Shown: one piece after another, positions 9,201 to 16,623 of the stretch
Layout of the letters: each line of letters starts with the position of its first letter
How positions within the stretch are numbered: position 1 is the stretch's first letter
From: Haloplasmataceae bacterium
GTDB lineage: Bacteria > Bacillota_I > Bacilli_A > Haloplasmatales > Haloplasmataceae
Assembly (NCBI GenBank): GCA_029240795.1
Contig: JARDZP010000015.1
Coordinates: 1-51,043, forward strand
Direction of reading: 5' to 3'
Length of the DNA: 51,043 bases
The notes under the pieces: generated by a model
Told to the model about the DNA's origin: nothing
Seen by the model: only the letters and a program-made list of their open reading frames with translations
Database searches by the model: none
Program-made: the position numbers and the translations under genes

Positions 9201-9537
9201 AGAAAAAAGTGGTGGTGAGACACAAACACCGTTTTATGTTGTGATTGCGGCTTCATTTGAGCAACTCATCGTTGATAAATTACGTAGAACCAGTCCTGCT
9301 TGTTTTGTGATGTTTGATGAAGCATTTAATAATATGGATGAATCACGTATTCAAGCGATGATGGAATTTTATCGAGATTTGAATATCCAATTGATGATTG
9401 CGGTGCCACCTCAACGAATTGAGACGATACTTGAACACGTCAATACAACACTGATTGTGATAAAAGATGATGAACAATCGTATATAGAATCATTTAATAT
9501 TATGGGAGGATTAAACGATGAAGGATTACCTATATGA
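6250..9537 (+). CDS. jetC: Wadjet SMC-like ATPase JetC (MukB/SbcC type)
   Basis: 1095 aa. The ATG at 6250 is preferred because AAGGGTGG lies about 7 bases before it and MKKLVRIKLINWHLFSNQ is the usual family start. It has a split ABC ATPase: Walker A SGENGAGKST at residues about 29-38, signature-like KSGGETQ at about 986 and Walker B CFVMFDEAFNNMD at about 1017. Long coiled coils (about 230-460 and 620-800) flank a hinge-like region (about 470-560). These are the head, arm and hinge of an SMC-like loop extruder. All nucleotide-binding motifs look intact, so it should be an active ATPase. It overlaps jetB upstream and the next gene by 20 bases. Confidence 0.85.
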   Translation: MKKLVRIKLINWHLFSNQTVEIKNNSLLSGENGAGKSTFLDALQYVLTCGKAKFNTAANTNAKRDLEGYVRCKLGTENQTYLRSDEVTSHIALEFYDEIDSKSIIIGVIIEINKNGRMYEKFYVMDDYHIKDELYIENELIRGYADLKRYLFINNISVTFADTKEQTRKMFLNALDIKNYKYIELIPKALAFRPIEELNKFVFEFLLNDKKVSIDDLRQNVRSYREFENLIQTLKEKIAILKNIETNYEEYKTFQYESDTYNIIISFINYEDLLNQKKTLENVVTGLFEQVDDNHSKQSTLEEAIIRLYKQIDDLHVALNDNESYRYLSDIEAKLKTTEIKLNQYTKQYNDFKTILNNEINLCKYVFQSLKQDDLLKKFIQLNEIDAVNQNELKAMLKQIKTLYEQIKDEYFYTLIELKNRNEEYDLELKEVNDQVERLEKNQFRFDNQVTRLKSLIEEEITKLTSNKYEAKVLCELIDVNDEKWRNALEGYLNSQRFDLIIEPEYFDVALKVYEKHKVKEKIFGVGLVNTHEIEKYLDVVENSLANKVTSNNKYARCYVNMLLNRVICVSDVTDLRHHKTAITSTCMVYNNYTARQIREEVYKQPFIGIEAVKMQLEKAESLKKQIENQRMSSLKQISQIEFYLQRIKSHQLDYLHHNLNIVSEYLETELEHKELDVKYQKYKIDFSYVSLQNELDEQKVKLKDLENSKKMLILEEGRLHSELEIKKNYIINIGNELLSTKSKKEELVNLYISLLGTVEEIYRKLLKTYNNDYQKTLKYCFDKIKQSEDSKNKSQGQIISIMNNYINTYHFGASSSVSSIKEYFDELSKIKQYELIKYEDQARDSRLICEIAFKEQFIFKLRENILLAHEELNNLNKALLGKKFGGDEYEFIYKSSSNHNYNNYYKLIMSDEDYFTNTLFTETVSDQNKIIMKELFDKLVIDTNDEQAEKSLEEFTDYRNYMSYDIRIHHKNGESTLFSKVSREKSGGETQTPFYVVIAASFEQLIVDKLRRTSPACFVMFDEAFNNMDESRIQAMMEFYRDLNIQLMIAVPPQRIETILEHVNTTLIVIKDDEQSYIESFNIMGGLNDEGLPI

Positions 9538-10072
9538 ATCTCTGAAAAACAAAATACTAGATTTTAAGGATGGAATAGATATTTATGTTATATCATTATA
9601 TGTTTATGATAGGGATGGAGATCCGCGTTATAAAACCGTGACGCTAGGATATAACACAAATAAGCATTTCAAAAAGTCGATTAAAGATGCTTTTGATGAA
9701 GCTGAAGCTAAATGGAATTATGCTTATTATTTACAAAATGAAGAGTTAGTCATAGGTGTAAATGAAACAGAAAAAGCCATGATTACAAATTGGATCAAGG
9801 ATAATAATTTATATTTTTCAGATCAAAAATTAGTAGAAAACCATGAAAAAGCAATGATTATTGGCGAAGAAATAACAAAACAATTTGTGAAAGTCTTAAT
9901 AGATGTTGTTAAAAGACTCCATCAAGAAGGAATCATAAAACAAAAATTTATTATCGAAATACCTATAATTATCCATGAATTAGAATACTATGATGATATA
10001 GCGAAACAGAATAAATTAGCTAATCCTGAAAATGTTATTAAAGAATTTGTAGAATGGATTGAAAATATTTAA
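9518..10072 (+). CDS. DUF4303-like protein in the jetD position
   Basis: 184 aa with a good ribosome binding site (GGGAGGA) and a 20-base overlap with jetC, so it belongs to the operon. It contains YVISLYVYDRDGDPRYKTVTLGYNT, then AEAKWNYAYYLQNEELVIG and a helical C-terminus ending IHELEYYDDIAKQNKLANP. This layout resembles DUF4303-type proteins, which are often seen beside toxins or defence genes; the biochemical role is unknown to me. JetD, the usual fourth Wadjet gene, is a larger protein with a DUF3322 region and a toprim-type nuclease domain. None of that is seen here: no toprim DxD motif, and less than half the length. It is therefore not a shortened JetD. Confidence 0.6.
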   Translation: MKDYLYESLKNKILDFKDGIDIYVISLYVYDRDGDPRYKTVTLGYNTNKHFKKSIKDAFDEAEAKWNYAYYLQNEELVIGVNETEKAMITNWIKDNNLYFSDQKLVENHEKAMIIGEEITKQFVKVLIDVVKRLHQEGIIKQKFIIEIPIIIHELEYYDDIAKQNKLANPENVIKEFVEWIENI

Positions 10073-10193
10073 TGAGTTTATATCCAAGAACAATGATTAA
10101 ACTGGCAGTATTTTCATAGTTATATGAGGAATTTTATGTTTTTTCAAAAACAAATTTTTTAATGGATTATTTCGTTAATAAATTTAAAAAAAT

Positions 10194-10239
10194 AAAAACA
10201 AAGGATATTTACCCAATTTGGTAAATATCCTTTGTTTTT
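10194..10239. terminator. Bidirectional terminator, 20-bp perfect stem
   Basis: AAAAACAAAGGATATTTACC (10194-10213), loop CAATTT, perfect complement at 10220-10239. It lies between the convergent jet operon and the 10238 gene and would work in both directions. Confidence 0.85.
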
Positions 10240-11131
10240 AGATTTCAAAATCAATGAAATCATCCGTATTGACACTTTCTAAATCTTCAAATGTAGTGTC
10301 AGGTAATGCATAAAAGATTACTTTAGCTTGATTGCTACTTTCAATAGGTAAGATAAATAAATCTTCCACAGTATGTTCAAATGGTTGTAGTAGATTCGCA
10401 AATTCTTGCATAATGACTTCATATTCAATCACACATGGTTTTTGTTTTTTAACTAAACCAAATAATGATTTTACTTCTTTTAGGACGATTACAAAATCAC
10501 ATTTTGGTAAAATAATAGGGACAGCATTATTCCAAGTAATCGCAGTATATACATTATTATCTGATGTATCTTTTAAAAACTGCATTTTAGGAACACTAAT
10601 TTGATCTTCAATCGTACTTTGTATCTTTTTATATTCATTTAAATACGTATACGCATAATTTGACTTCTCATTTGCTAATACTCTTAAAGGAATTTGTTCG
10701 CTAAATTCTTTACAATAAGCAATATTACTACTATTGTAAGAATTAATTAATTCATCAACAGAATAAGTTGATAAACTTAGATGATCTGTTTGTGGATTTA
10801 GAATGAGTAAATTAAATTTCATCGCAAATTCTGTGACAAGTGGAATGGCTTCTTTCGCAAAGAATGTTGCCCTTAAATAATTAATGGTAAATACTAAATA
10901 ACTAAATTCATAATCATCTGGTATTGTTAATTCTTGATTTTCTAAATTATATGCTAAATTGTAGTTAATAATAAAATATACATCATTATTTTCATTAAAA
11001 TAAACAAAACTATAATTAAGATCATCATATGTTTTAGATTCAAAATTAGGTAATGCATCAAAATAGTCGACTATTTCTTGTAGTTTTGTTTTATCATTTT
11101 TGTTCTTAAAAAAAATTAAATCAAACGCCAT
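10238..11131 (-). CDS. Hypothetical cytoplasmic protein, 297 aa
   Basis: Starts at the ATG complementary to 11129-11131 behind GGAGGTATAACT and ends inside the bidirectional terminator. It has no signal peptide and no membrane helices and is acidic, especially at the C-terminus (EDLESVNTDDFIDFEI). The first half has beta-rich segments (YSFVYFNENNDVYFIINYNL) and the second half others (YTAITWNNAVPIILPKCDFVIVLKEV). I recognise no family or catalytic motif. It is monocistronic, convergent with the jet operon and divergent from the two-component operon, with about 180 bases of AT-rich spacer between the two starts. Any link to defence would be guesswork. Confidence 0.75.
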   Translation of the reverse strand: MAFDLIFFKNKNDKTKLQEIVDYFDALPNFESKTYDDLNYSFVYFNENNDVYFIINYNLAYNLENQELTIPDDYEFSYLVFTINYLRATFFAKEAIPLVTEFAMKFNLLILNPQTDHLSLSTYSVDELINSYNSSNIAYCKEFSEQIPLRVLANEKSNYAYTYLNEYKKIQSTIEDQISVPKMQFLKDTSDNNVYTAITWNNAVPIILPKCDFVIVLKEVKSLFGLVKKQKPCVIEYEVIMQEFANLLQPFEHTVEDLFILPIESSNQAKVIFYALPDTTFEDLESVNTDDFIDFEI

Positions 11132-11314
11132 AGTTATACCTCCAAAAAAAACTCATATAAATTATTTTACCATATATAGTAAATTATAACATAAAAATAA
11201 GAAAAATTTTAATAAATACATAAATTCTCCATAATATTTTTGTATCATAAACATGTATTGATAGTTAAAATTTGATATAATGATTATATTCCTTATTAAA
11301 TAGGTGGTGAGATC

Positions 11315-11998
11315 GTGCAAAAGAAAATCCTAGTCGTTGATGATGAAGAGAAAATCTTAATGGTTGTAAAATTATATTTAGAAAAAAATAATTATGAAGT
11401 CATTACCAGTAAAAATGGGTTTGAAGCTCTGCAATTATTTACACAGTATAATCCTAATTTAGTCATTCTAGATTTAATGTTACCGGATTTATCTGGTGAA
11501 GAAATTTGTAAAAAGATTAGGGAAGTTTCGAATGTGCCGATTATCATGTTAACTGCGAAAGTAGAAGAAGAAAATATTCTTACAGGATTTAGTATAGGTG
11601 CAGATGATTATATGATTAAACCATTTAGTCCTAAACAATTAATCGCTCGTGTAAATGCGGTATTAAGAAGAGTATCGGAAACAAATACTGAATATTTATT
11701 TAATAATCATGAGTTAATCATTGATGAAAAATCATTTAATGTGAACCTAAAAGGTGAAAATGTAACTCTCACACCGATAGAATTTAAAATTCTAGCTCTT
11801 TTAGCAACTCATACAAACCGAGTATTTAGTAGAGAAGACATTATTCAAGAAATATATCATGATGATTTTGATGGGTATGATCGGGCTATTGATTCACATA
11901 TCAAAAACATTCGTAAAAAATTAGCGGATAATCCCCCTAAATATATATTAACAGTTCATGGTTTAGGGTATAAGTTTAGTGGTGATGGAGATGTCTAA
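11315..11998 (+). CDS. OmpR/PhoB-family response regulator
   Basis: 227 aa, starting at a GTG with AGGTGGTGAG ahead of it. Receiver domain at 1-120: acidic pocket DDEE (10-12), phospho-acceptor Asp 53 in LVILDLMLPDLSG, MLTAK with the conserved Thr/Lys, and MIKPF. A C-terminal winged-helix DNA-binding domain (about 130-225) has LTPIEFKILALLATHTNRVFSRE, the recognition helix around DRAIDSHIKNIRKKL and the wing ILTVHGLGYKF. It is the output partner of the overlapping kinase (8-base overlap with ATGTCTAA). Regulators of this family bind direct repeats spaced 11 bp, as seen in front of the sRNA-like units at 2.3-2.6 kb; that link is speculative. Confidence 0.95.
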   Translation: MQKKILVVDDEEKILMVVKLYLEKNNYEVITSKNGFEALQLFTQYNPNLVILDLMLPDLSGEEICKKIREVSNVPIIMLTAKVEEENILTGFSIGADDYMIKPFSPKQLIARVNAVLRRVSETNTEYLFNNHELIIDEKSFNVNLKGENVTLTPIEFKILALLATHTNRVFSREDIIQEIYHDDFDGYDRAIDSHIKNIRKKLADNPPKYILTVHGLGYKFSGDGDV

Positions 11999-13412
11999 GA
12001 GAGTTCAAACCATTCAAACTAAATTAACATTATCTTATATCTTATATATCTTACTATTTGTCTTATTAATTACGATTTTTAGTAATATTCTCATACAAAA
12101 CCAATTTAAAGCATATTCAATTGATAAACAAACAAAACAAATTGAAACCTTTGTGAGTCAAATAAGTAGTGCATATCAAGAGGGATGGCAAGATTCGAGT
12201 GTTAAAGCCATTGGTACTTATGCTTTAAATGAAGGCTATATTATGAAAATTGAAAACATGAATCATGATGTAATTTGGGACGCTAACGTTCACGATGGAC
12301 ATCAATGCGAAATGATTAAGGAAGACATTCGTCAAAGAATGTATCAAATTAATTCCAATTGGAGTGGAGATTTTGTGAATGCTTCCTACAAAATTGAAAG
12401 TGGAAGCCTAGAAGTAGGAACACTTCAAATAGAATATTTCAATAATTTCTATACTGAAGATGATGCAGCATTTTTGTCTGTACTCAATAAAGTCTATTTG
12501 TATTCAAGTATTGTGTTTATTATAATTGGCTTTATATTTGCTTCCTATATGTCAAAAAGATTATCAAATCCGATTGAAAAAGTAGTTCATGCATCTCAAC
12601 TCATCTCTAAAGGAATATATAATAAACTAGAAATAAATAAATCAAATTTGTTAGAAATAAATACATTAACAGATTCAATAAATCATCTATCAACAAATCT
12701 CTCAAATCAAGAAAAAATTAGAAAACAACTAACAGCTGATGTAACGCATGAATTAAGAACGCCACTTACAATTCTTCAGACGCATATTGAGGCTATGATT
12801 GATGGTGTACTTGAAACGAATGAAGCACAGTTAAAAAGTATTCAAGTTGAAATCATACGTTTAACAAAAATGGTTGCTGATTTAGATAAATTATCTAGAT
12901 ATGATAAACAGGATATTGTTTTAAATAAAGAAAATGTTAATTTAAAGGATATTATAAAAAATGTCGTTAATATCTTTCAAATTGAATTTCAAAAAAAATC
13001 AGTTGATTTAACTTATGAAACGAGTGACATAGAGATATTAGTAGACAAGGATAAAATAAGTCAAGTTTTAATCAACTTATTATCAAATGCCTTAAAATAT
13101 ACCGATTCAGGTGGAAAAGTTACAATCGTTGTTAATGATGATCATAAATATGTCGTCATTAAAATCAATGATACTGGAATAGGGATTGATGAAAAAGACT
13201 TACCATATATTTTTGAACGCTTTTATCGAGTTGATAAATCAAGAAACCGTGCGACGGGAGGTTCGGGAATTGGACTAACGATTGTTAAATCAATTGTTTT
13301 AGCTCATAACGGTAACATAGAAGCAAAAAGTGAAATAGGAAAAGGTTCAGAGATTATGATCGAGTTACCAAAAAGTGATAAAAATTTAGGAGGAAAAAAT
13401 GCAAAAGTTTAA
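11991..13412 (+). CDS. Sensor histidine kinase, HAMP-HisKA type
   Basis: About 473 aa from the ATG at 11991 (GGTGATGGAG ahead); in-frame starts at 11979 and 11985 are possible. Order: membrane helix (about 8-32), extracytoplasmic sensor of about 130 residues, second helix (about 165-184), HAMP (MSKRLSNPIEKVV), HisKA with DVTHELRTPL (His near 253), HATPase_c with N box INLLSNALKYT, G1 DTGIGI, F box FERFYRVDKS and G2 GGSGIGL. All catalytic motifs are intact. It overlaps the regulator upstream and the lipoprotein gene downstream (14 bases). A stimulus connected with the exported thioredoxin-like proteins is inferred from the operon. Confidence 0.95.
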   Translation: MSKRVQTIQTKLTLSYILYILLFVLLITIFSNILIQNQFKAYSIDKQTKQIETFVSQISSAYQEGWQDSSVKAIGTYALNEGYIMKIENMNHDVIWDANVHDGHQCEMIKEDIRQRMYQINSNWSGDFVNASYKIESGSLEVGTLQIEYFNNFYTEDDAAFLSVLNKVYLYSSIVFIIIGFIFASYMSKRLSNPIEKVVHASQLISKGIYNKLEINKSNLLEINTLTDSINHLSTNLSNQEKIRKQLTADVTHELRTPLTILQTHIEAMIDGVLETNEAQLKSIQVEIIRLTKMVADLDKLSRYDKQDIVLNKENVNLKDIIKNVVNIFQIEFQKKSVDLTYETSDIEILVDKDKISQVLINLLSNALKYTDSGGKVTIVVNDDHKYVVIKINDTGIGIDEKDLPYIFERFYRVDKSRNRATGGSGIGLTIVKSIVLAHNGNIEAKSEIGKGSEIMIELPKSDKNLGGKNAKV

Positions 13413-13959
13413 ATTAGTCTTACTAATAACAACATTATTGTTATTAGTAGGGTGTACAAATAAAAAAGATGAAGTAGAAGAAGAGGTAAAAGTAGATCCG
13501 TTTACTATCTTACCTACAATCAATCATGAACAATTTCAAACTAAGTTTAATAGTAATGAAGACTTCTTCGTTTATATTGGAAGATTTGACTGTGGTGATT
13601 CAGATATATTTGAAGCAGACTTTATAAGAAATTTCGTTAATTATGATGAAGAAGATCAAAGTATCTTTTCAGTAGATTATAATTTAAATGAAAAATTATA
13701 CTTTTTTGATATATCAGAAATTATTGAAACTACAAAAACATATGACCAAAGAAATCAATATCAAGAACTATATGGTTTCTACTATACACCAACATTAGTT
13801 CATTATAAGAATGGTGAAATAGTACATATTGCTGAATGGGATCCCGTTTATGATTTTGATTTTACTGATTACATGAAATGGTTTTATGATACTAATCTAG
13901 TTACTCCAAGACCTGAAGTTTATCATGAAGGTGTATCAGATCATATCATTAATAATTAA
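13399..13959 (+). CDS. Lipoprotein with thioredoxin-like fold, CxxC lost
   Basis: 186 aa with AGGAGG before the ATG. It has a lipoprotein signal peptide with lipobox LLVGC (Cys at about 20) and a charged linker (KKDEVEEEVKVD). The following domain resembles its neighbour and bacteriocin-accessory-type thioredoxin folds: DFFVYIGRFDCGDSDIFEADF, and GFYYTPTLVHYKNGE with the usual cis-proline TP. The expected CxxC is reduced to a single cysteine (CGDS), so a classical dithiol reaction is unlikely. It may act as a binding or sensor partner outside the membrane. It is the third gene of the two-component operon, 18 bases before the next thioredoxin-like gene. Confidence 0.7.
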   Translation: MQKFKLVLLITTLLLLVGCTNKKDEVEEEVKVDPFTILPTINHEQFQTKFNSNEDFFVYIGRFDCGDSDIFEADFIRNFVNYDEEDQSIFSVDYNLNEKLYFFDISEIIETTKTYDQRNQYQELYGFYYTPTLVHYKNGEIVHIAEWDPVYDFDFTDYMKWFYDTNLVTPRPEVYHEGVSDHIINN

Positions 13960-13977
13960 TTTAGAGGTGAATAGAAA

Positions 13978-14409
13978 ATGAAAAATTTTATATACGCAAT
14001 GACAGGTGTACTAGCTGTATTAACGCTCATTGTTGTTATCGTTAGTGCACAAGAGCCAAAAGTAGTTGAATTTAAAAAGAATGAAGTTGAACAAAAATTT
14101 GATAATAAGGATTCATTTTTACTAGTCATTGGTCGATCTACATGTTCTTGGTGTACAAAATATAAAAAGACTACCTTAGTAGATTACCTTGATGAAAAAC
14201 GTGAGTTTCCATTAGTATTTGTCTATACTGATAAAGGTAATTTCTTAGGTTCACAAGATGTATCAGATTTTTTAATCAGACATGGAATTGAGCTAAATGG
14301 AACTCCATCAACTTACTTAGTAATAGACGGTGAAGTAGTGAATACAAGTAGTGGTTATATGGAAATCGATGAATTAGAAGCTTTTATTGAAGAAAGCAAA
14401 AATTTATAG
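13978..14409 (+). CDS. Membrane-anchored thioredoxin-like protein, CSWC motif
   Basis: 143 aa with an N-terminal membrane anchor (about 5-24) and an extracytoplasmic thioredoxin fold. The active site CSWC (56-59) sits in LVIGRSTCSWCTKYKKT and the cis-proline is in NGTPSTYLV (about 114). It probably acts as a thiol oxidoreductase on exported proteins. It shares the framework of the preceding lipoprotein (VIGR / YIGR before the cysteine), so the pair looks like an ancient duplication in which one copy kept CxxC. GAGGTG ribosome binding site; last gene of the four-gene operon, followed by a terminator at 14419. Confidence 0.8.
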   Translation: MKNFIYAMTGVLAVLTLIVVIVSAQEPKVVEFKKNEVEQKFDNKDSFLLVIGRSTCSWCTKYKKTTLVDYLDEKREFPLVFVYTDKGNFLGSQDVSDFLIRHGIELNGTPSTYLVIDGEVVNTSSGYMEIDELEAFIEESKNL

Positions 14410-14418
14410 TATATTTGG

Positions 14419-14442
14419 AAAACAGCTTTGGCTGTTTTTTTT
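14419..14442 (+). terminator. Terminator of the two-component operon
   Basis: AAAACAGC-TTTG-GCTGTTTT followed by T residues. Confidence 0.85.
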
Positions 14443-14565
14443 ATGTTTATTAATTTTTTTTTAACTTGTATTTTTAGAATTATTTCAAATTATATATATT
14501 TGTCATGTAATCTTTTTAACTTCTTTCATAATATATAATATACTAAAATGAAAGGGGGGTTGGTT

Positions 14566-14682
14566 ATGTCAGGTGGTTATACAGGTGGAGGATGGACTGG
14601 TTCTTCTCAAGCTTTCATATTAGTGTTATTCATTTTATTAGTTATAATTGGATGCAGTTGTTTCGGATCATTCGGATGCTAA
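14566..14682 (+). CDS. YjcZ-type small sporulation-associated protein, copy 1
   Basis: 38 aa, missed by length cut-offs. A strong ribosome binding site (AAGGGGGG) precedes the ATG. The sequence is a Gly-rich start (MSGGYTGGGWTGS), one hydrophobic helix (AFILVLFILLVIIGC) and a Cys/Gly end (SCFGSFGC). This is the pattern of YjcZ-family proteins of Bacillus, which are found in the mother cell or spore. A CATAATATA box lies upstream (about 14528), resembling the -10 of sigma-K promoters, but its -35 is imperfect. A hairpin at 14693 ends the unit. A second copy follows 134 bases on. Confidence 0.8.
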   Translation: MSGGYTGGGWTGSSQAFILVLFILLVIIGCSCFGSFGC

Positions 14683-14692
14683 TTTAATTTAT

Positions 14693-14723
14693 AGTCACTA
14701 CGTAGAAATATGTAGTGACTTTT
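14693..14723 (+). terminator. Hairpin after YjcZ copy 1
   Basis: AGTCACTAC / GTAGTGACT (14693-14701 and 14712-14720) followed by TTT; the T-run is short. Confidence 0.6.
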
Positions 14724-14757
14724 GATTATATTTAATGTTAAATAGAGAACTGCCTAT

Positions 14758-14784
14758 ACTCATTTTTATTTTATACATAACATA
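14758..14784 (+). promoter_or_regulatory. Sigma-K-like promoter of YjcZ copy 2
   Basis: AC at 14758-14759, 16 bases, then CATAACATA at 14776-14784. This fits the mother-cell sigma-K consensus AC-N16/17-CATANNNTA, and the gene starts 32 bases downstream. Match read by eye in AT-rich DNA. Confidence 0.5.
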
Positions 14785-14816
14785 TACTGTACTTTAAACG
14801 AAGGGAGGAGTATCAC

Positions 14817-14930
14817 ATGGCAGGTGCTGGTTATGGAAATAATTCTTTCGCATTTATCCTAGTTATCTTTATCCTATTAGTTATAATTGGATGTACATGT
14901 TTCTCAGGTGGATATACACCTTGTTGCTAA
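14817..14930 (+). CDS. YjcZ-type small sporulation-associated protein, copy 2
   Basis: 37 aa with AGGGAGGAG seven bases before the ATG. The same plan as copy 1: MAGAGYGNNS, hydrophobic helix (FAFILVIFILLVIIGC), then TCFSGGYTPCC. The core ILVxFILLVIIGC is nearly identical in both copies, so this is a tandem duplication with diverged ends. Separate promoters and terminators suggest independent transcription late in sporulation. Role unknown beyond the family's association with spores. Confidence 0.8.
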   Translation: MAGAGYGNNSFAFILVIFILLVIIGCTCFSGGYTPCC

Positions 14931-14950
14931 TAATAGTAACTTAGAATTAT

Positions 14951-14978
14951 AGGTTGTAAGGATTTATCCTTACAACCT
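14951..14978 (+). terminator. Hairpin after YjcZ copy 2
   Basis: AGGTTGTAAGGAT-TT-ATCCTTACAACCT, a 13-bp perfect inverted repeat. There is no clear T-run, so it may stabilise the 3' end rather than terminate alone. Confidence 0.55.
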
Positions 14979-15193
14979 TAATTAACATGTTTTCAAGAAA
15001 CGTTTACATAAAACGGCGCATTCATAATAGATTCTTGTACAATTCGAAATGCAATATTCTAATCTATACATATGTATGGATGTTGAATAATGAGATTATT
15101 ATAATAAAAATAGTCGAAAGTCTAAATTAATATTATTGACAGATCATAAAATATATAAGAAAATAAAGTTATTAGTATCTTATTGGAGGAAAA

Positions 15194-16564
15194 ATGGATA
15201 TAGCGTATGTATTAAAACTTCAAAATGATTATTTTGAAACACATGAAACAAAATCCCTTAATTTTAGAATGAATCAATTAAAATTATTAAAAAAAGCGAT
15301 TCAAGAATATGAAACTGAAATATTATTAGCTTTAAAAATGGATTTAAACAAATCAAAAAGTGAAGCATTTTTAACGGAAATCGGACTAATTTATGATGAA
15401 ATAAATTACTTTCTTAAAAAGTTACCGAAATGGTCAAAGGTTAAGAAAGTAAGAACTCCTTTCGTCCATTTTATCGCAAAAAGTTACATTGTAAGTGAAC
15501 CATTTGGACAAGCACTTATTATGGCACCGTGGAATTATCCATTTCAACTTGCCATTTCGCCATTAATCGGTGCGATTGCGGGTGGGAATACAGTGATTAT
15601 TAAACCATCTGAATATGCACCTCATACAACAGATGTAATCGATAAAATGATCAGTGAAACATTTGATGTTAAATACATTAAAGTAATACAAGGTGGATTA
15701 GAAATAAATAAACAGATTTTAGAACAAAAATTTGATTATATCTTCTTTACTGGTAGTGCTAGTGTAGGTAAAATCGTGATGCAAGCAGCCGCAAAAAATT
15801 TGACACCTGTTACACTTGAACTGGGTGGTAAAAGTCCTGCGATTGTTACTAAAGATGCTAATATTAAATTAGCAGCGAAACGAATCATTTATGGTAAGTT
15901 AATTAATACTGGTCAAACTTGTGTTGCTCCCGATTACATTTTAGTTGATCAAGCGGTTAAATATCAATTAGTCACTCATTTAGTTAATTTTATAAAAAAA
16001 TTTTATGGTGATGATATTTTAAATAATGATTTATATCCAAGAATTATTAATGAAAAACACTTTGAAAGAATTTTGAAATATTTAGATCAAAAAGAAATTA
16101 TATATGGCGGTAAAAGTAATCAGGAAACTTTAAAAATTGAACCCACATTAATAGATCAAAGAAAACTTGATGATTCGATTATGCAGGAAGAAATCTTCGG
16201 ACCGGTTTTACCCATCATTGAATATACAGATCTAAAAGAAGCAATAAAAATTATTAAAGAAAGACAAAAACCACTCGCTTTATATTTGTTTACAGATAAT
16301 AAACAAATTGAAAAGACAATCATCAATAATGTCTCGTTCGGTGGTGGTTGTATTAATGATACGATTGTTCACTTAGCAACGAAGAATTTACCATTTGGTG
16401 GAGCAGGTGAAAGTGGGATGGGTGCATATCACGGTAAAGCGACATATGATACATTCACCCATAAGAAAAGTATATTAAAAAAGTCTAATTTAGTTGATTT
16501 TGAGTTACGTTACCCACCCTTTGGTGATCGAAAATATAAAGTGTTTAAGAAATTTTTTAAATAG
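15194..16564 (+). CDS. NAD(P)-dependent aldehyde dehydrogenase, class 3-like
   Basis: 456 aa behind TTGGAGG. It has the aldehyde dehydrogenase superfamily signature: APWNYPFQLAISPLIGAIAGGNTVIIKPSE, general base in VTLELGGKSPAIV, catalytic cysteine in NTGQTCVAPDYILV, EEIFGPVLPI and the C-terminal LPFGGAGESGMGAYHG. The short N-terminus and the C-terminal tail (FELRYPPFG) fit the class 3/fatty-aldehyde branch (B. subtilis YwdH-like). It oxidises aldehydes to acids, perhaps lipid-derived ones. It precedes an alpha/beta hydrolase gene on the same strand (59 bases) without a clear terminator between them, so co-transcription is possible. Confidence 0.9.
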   Translation: MDIAYVLKLQNDYFETHETKSLNFRMNQLKLLKKAIQEYETEILLALKMDLNKSKSEAFLTEIGLIYDEINYFLKKLPKWSKVKKVRTPFVHFIAKSYIVSEPFGQALIMAPWNYPFQLAISPLIGAIAGGNTVIIKPSEYAPHTTDVIDKMISETFDVKYIKVIQGGLEINKQILEQKFDYIFFTGSASVGKIVMQAAAKNLTPVTLELGGKSPAIVTKDANIKLAAKRIIYGKLINTGQTCVAPDYILVDQAVKYQLVTHLVNFIKKFYGDDILNNDLYPRIINEKHFERILKYLDQKEIIYGGKSNQETLKIEPTLIDQRKLDDSIMQEEIFGPVLPIIEYTDLKEAIKIIKERQKPLALYLFTDNKQIEKTIINNVSFGGGCINDTIVHLATKNLPFGGAGESGMGAYHGKATYDTFTHKKSILKKSNLVDFELRYPPFGDRKYKVFKKFFK

Positions 16565-16623
16565 AATAAAACCATTCACTTTTATGCTATTCTTAAAGTT
16601 ATTGATAATACACTGGAGGATAT

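Noticed and set aside
9518-10072. Reading the gene after jetC as JetD
   Set aside because: Too short (184 aa) and lacks any toprim or DUF3322-like motif; the sequence fits a DUF4303-like pattern.
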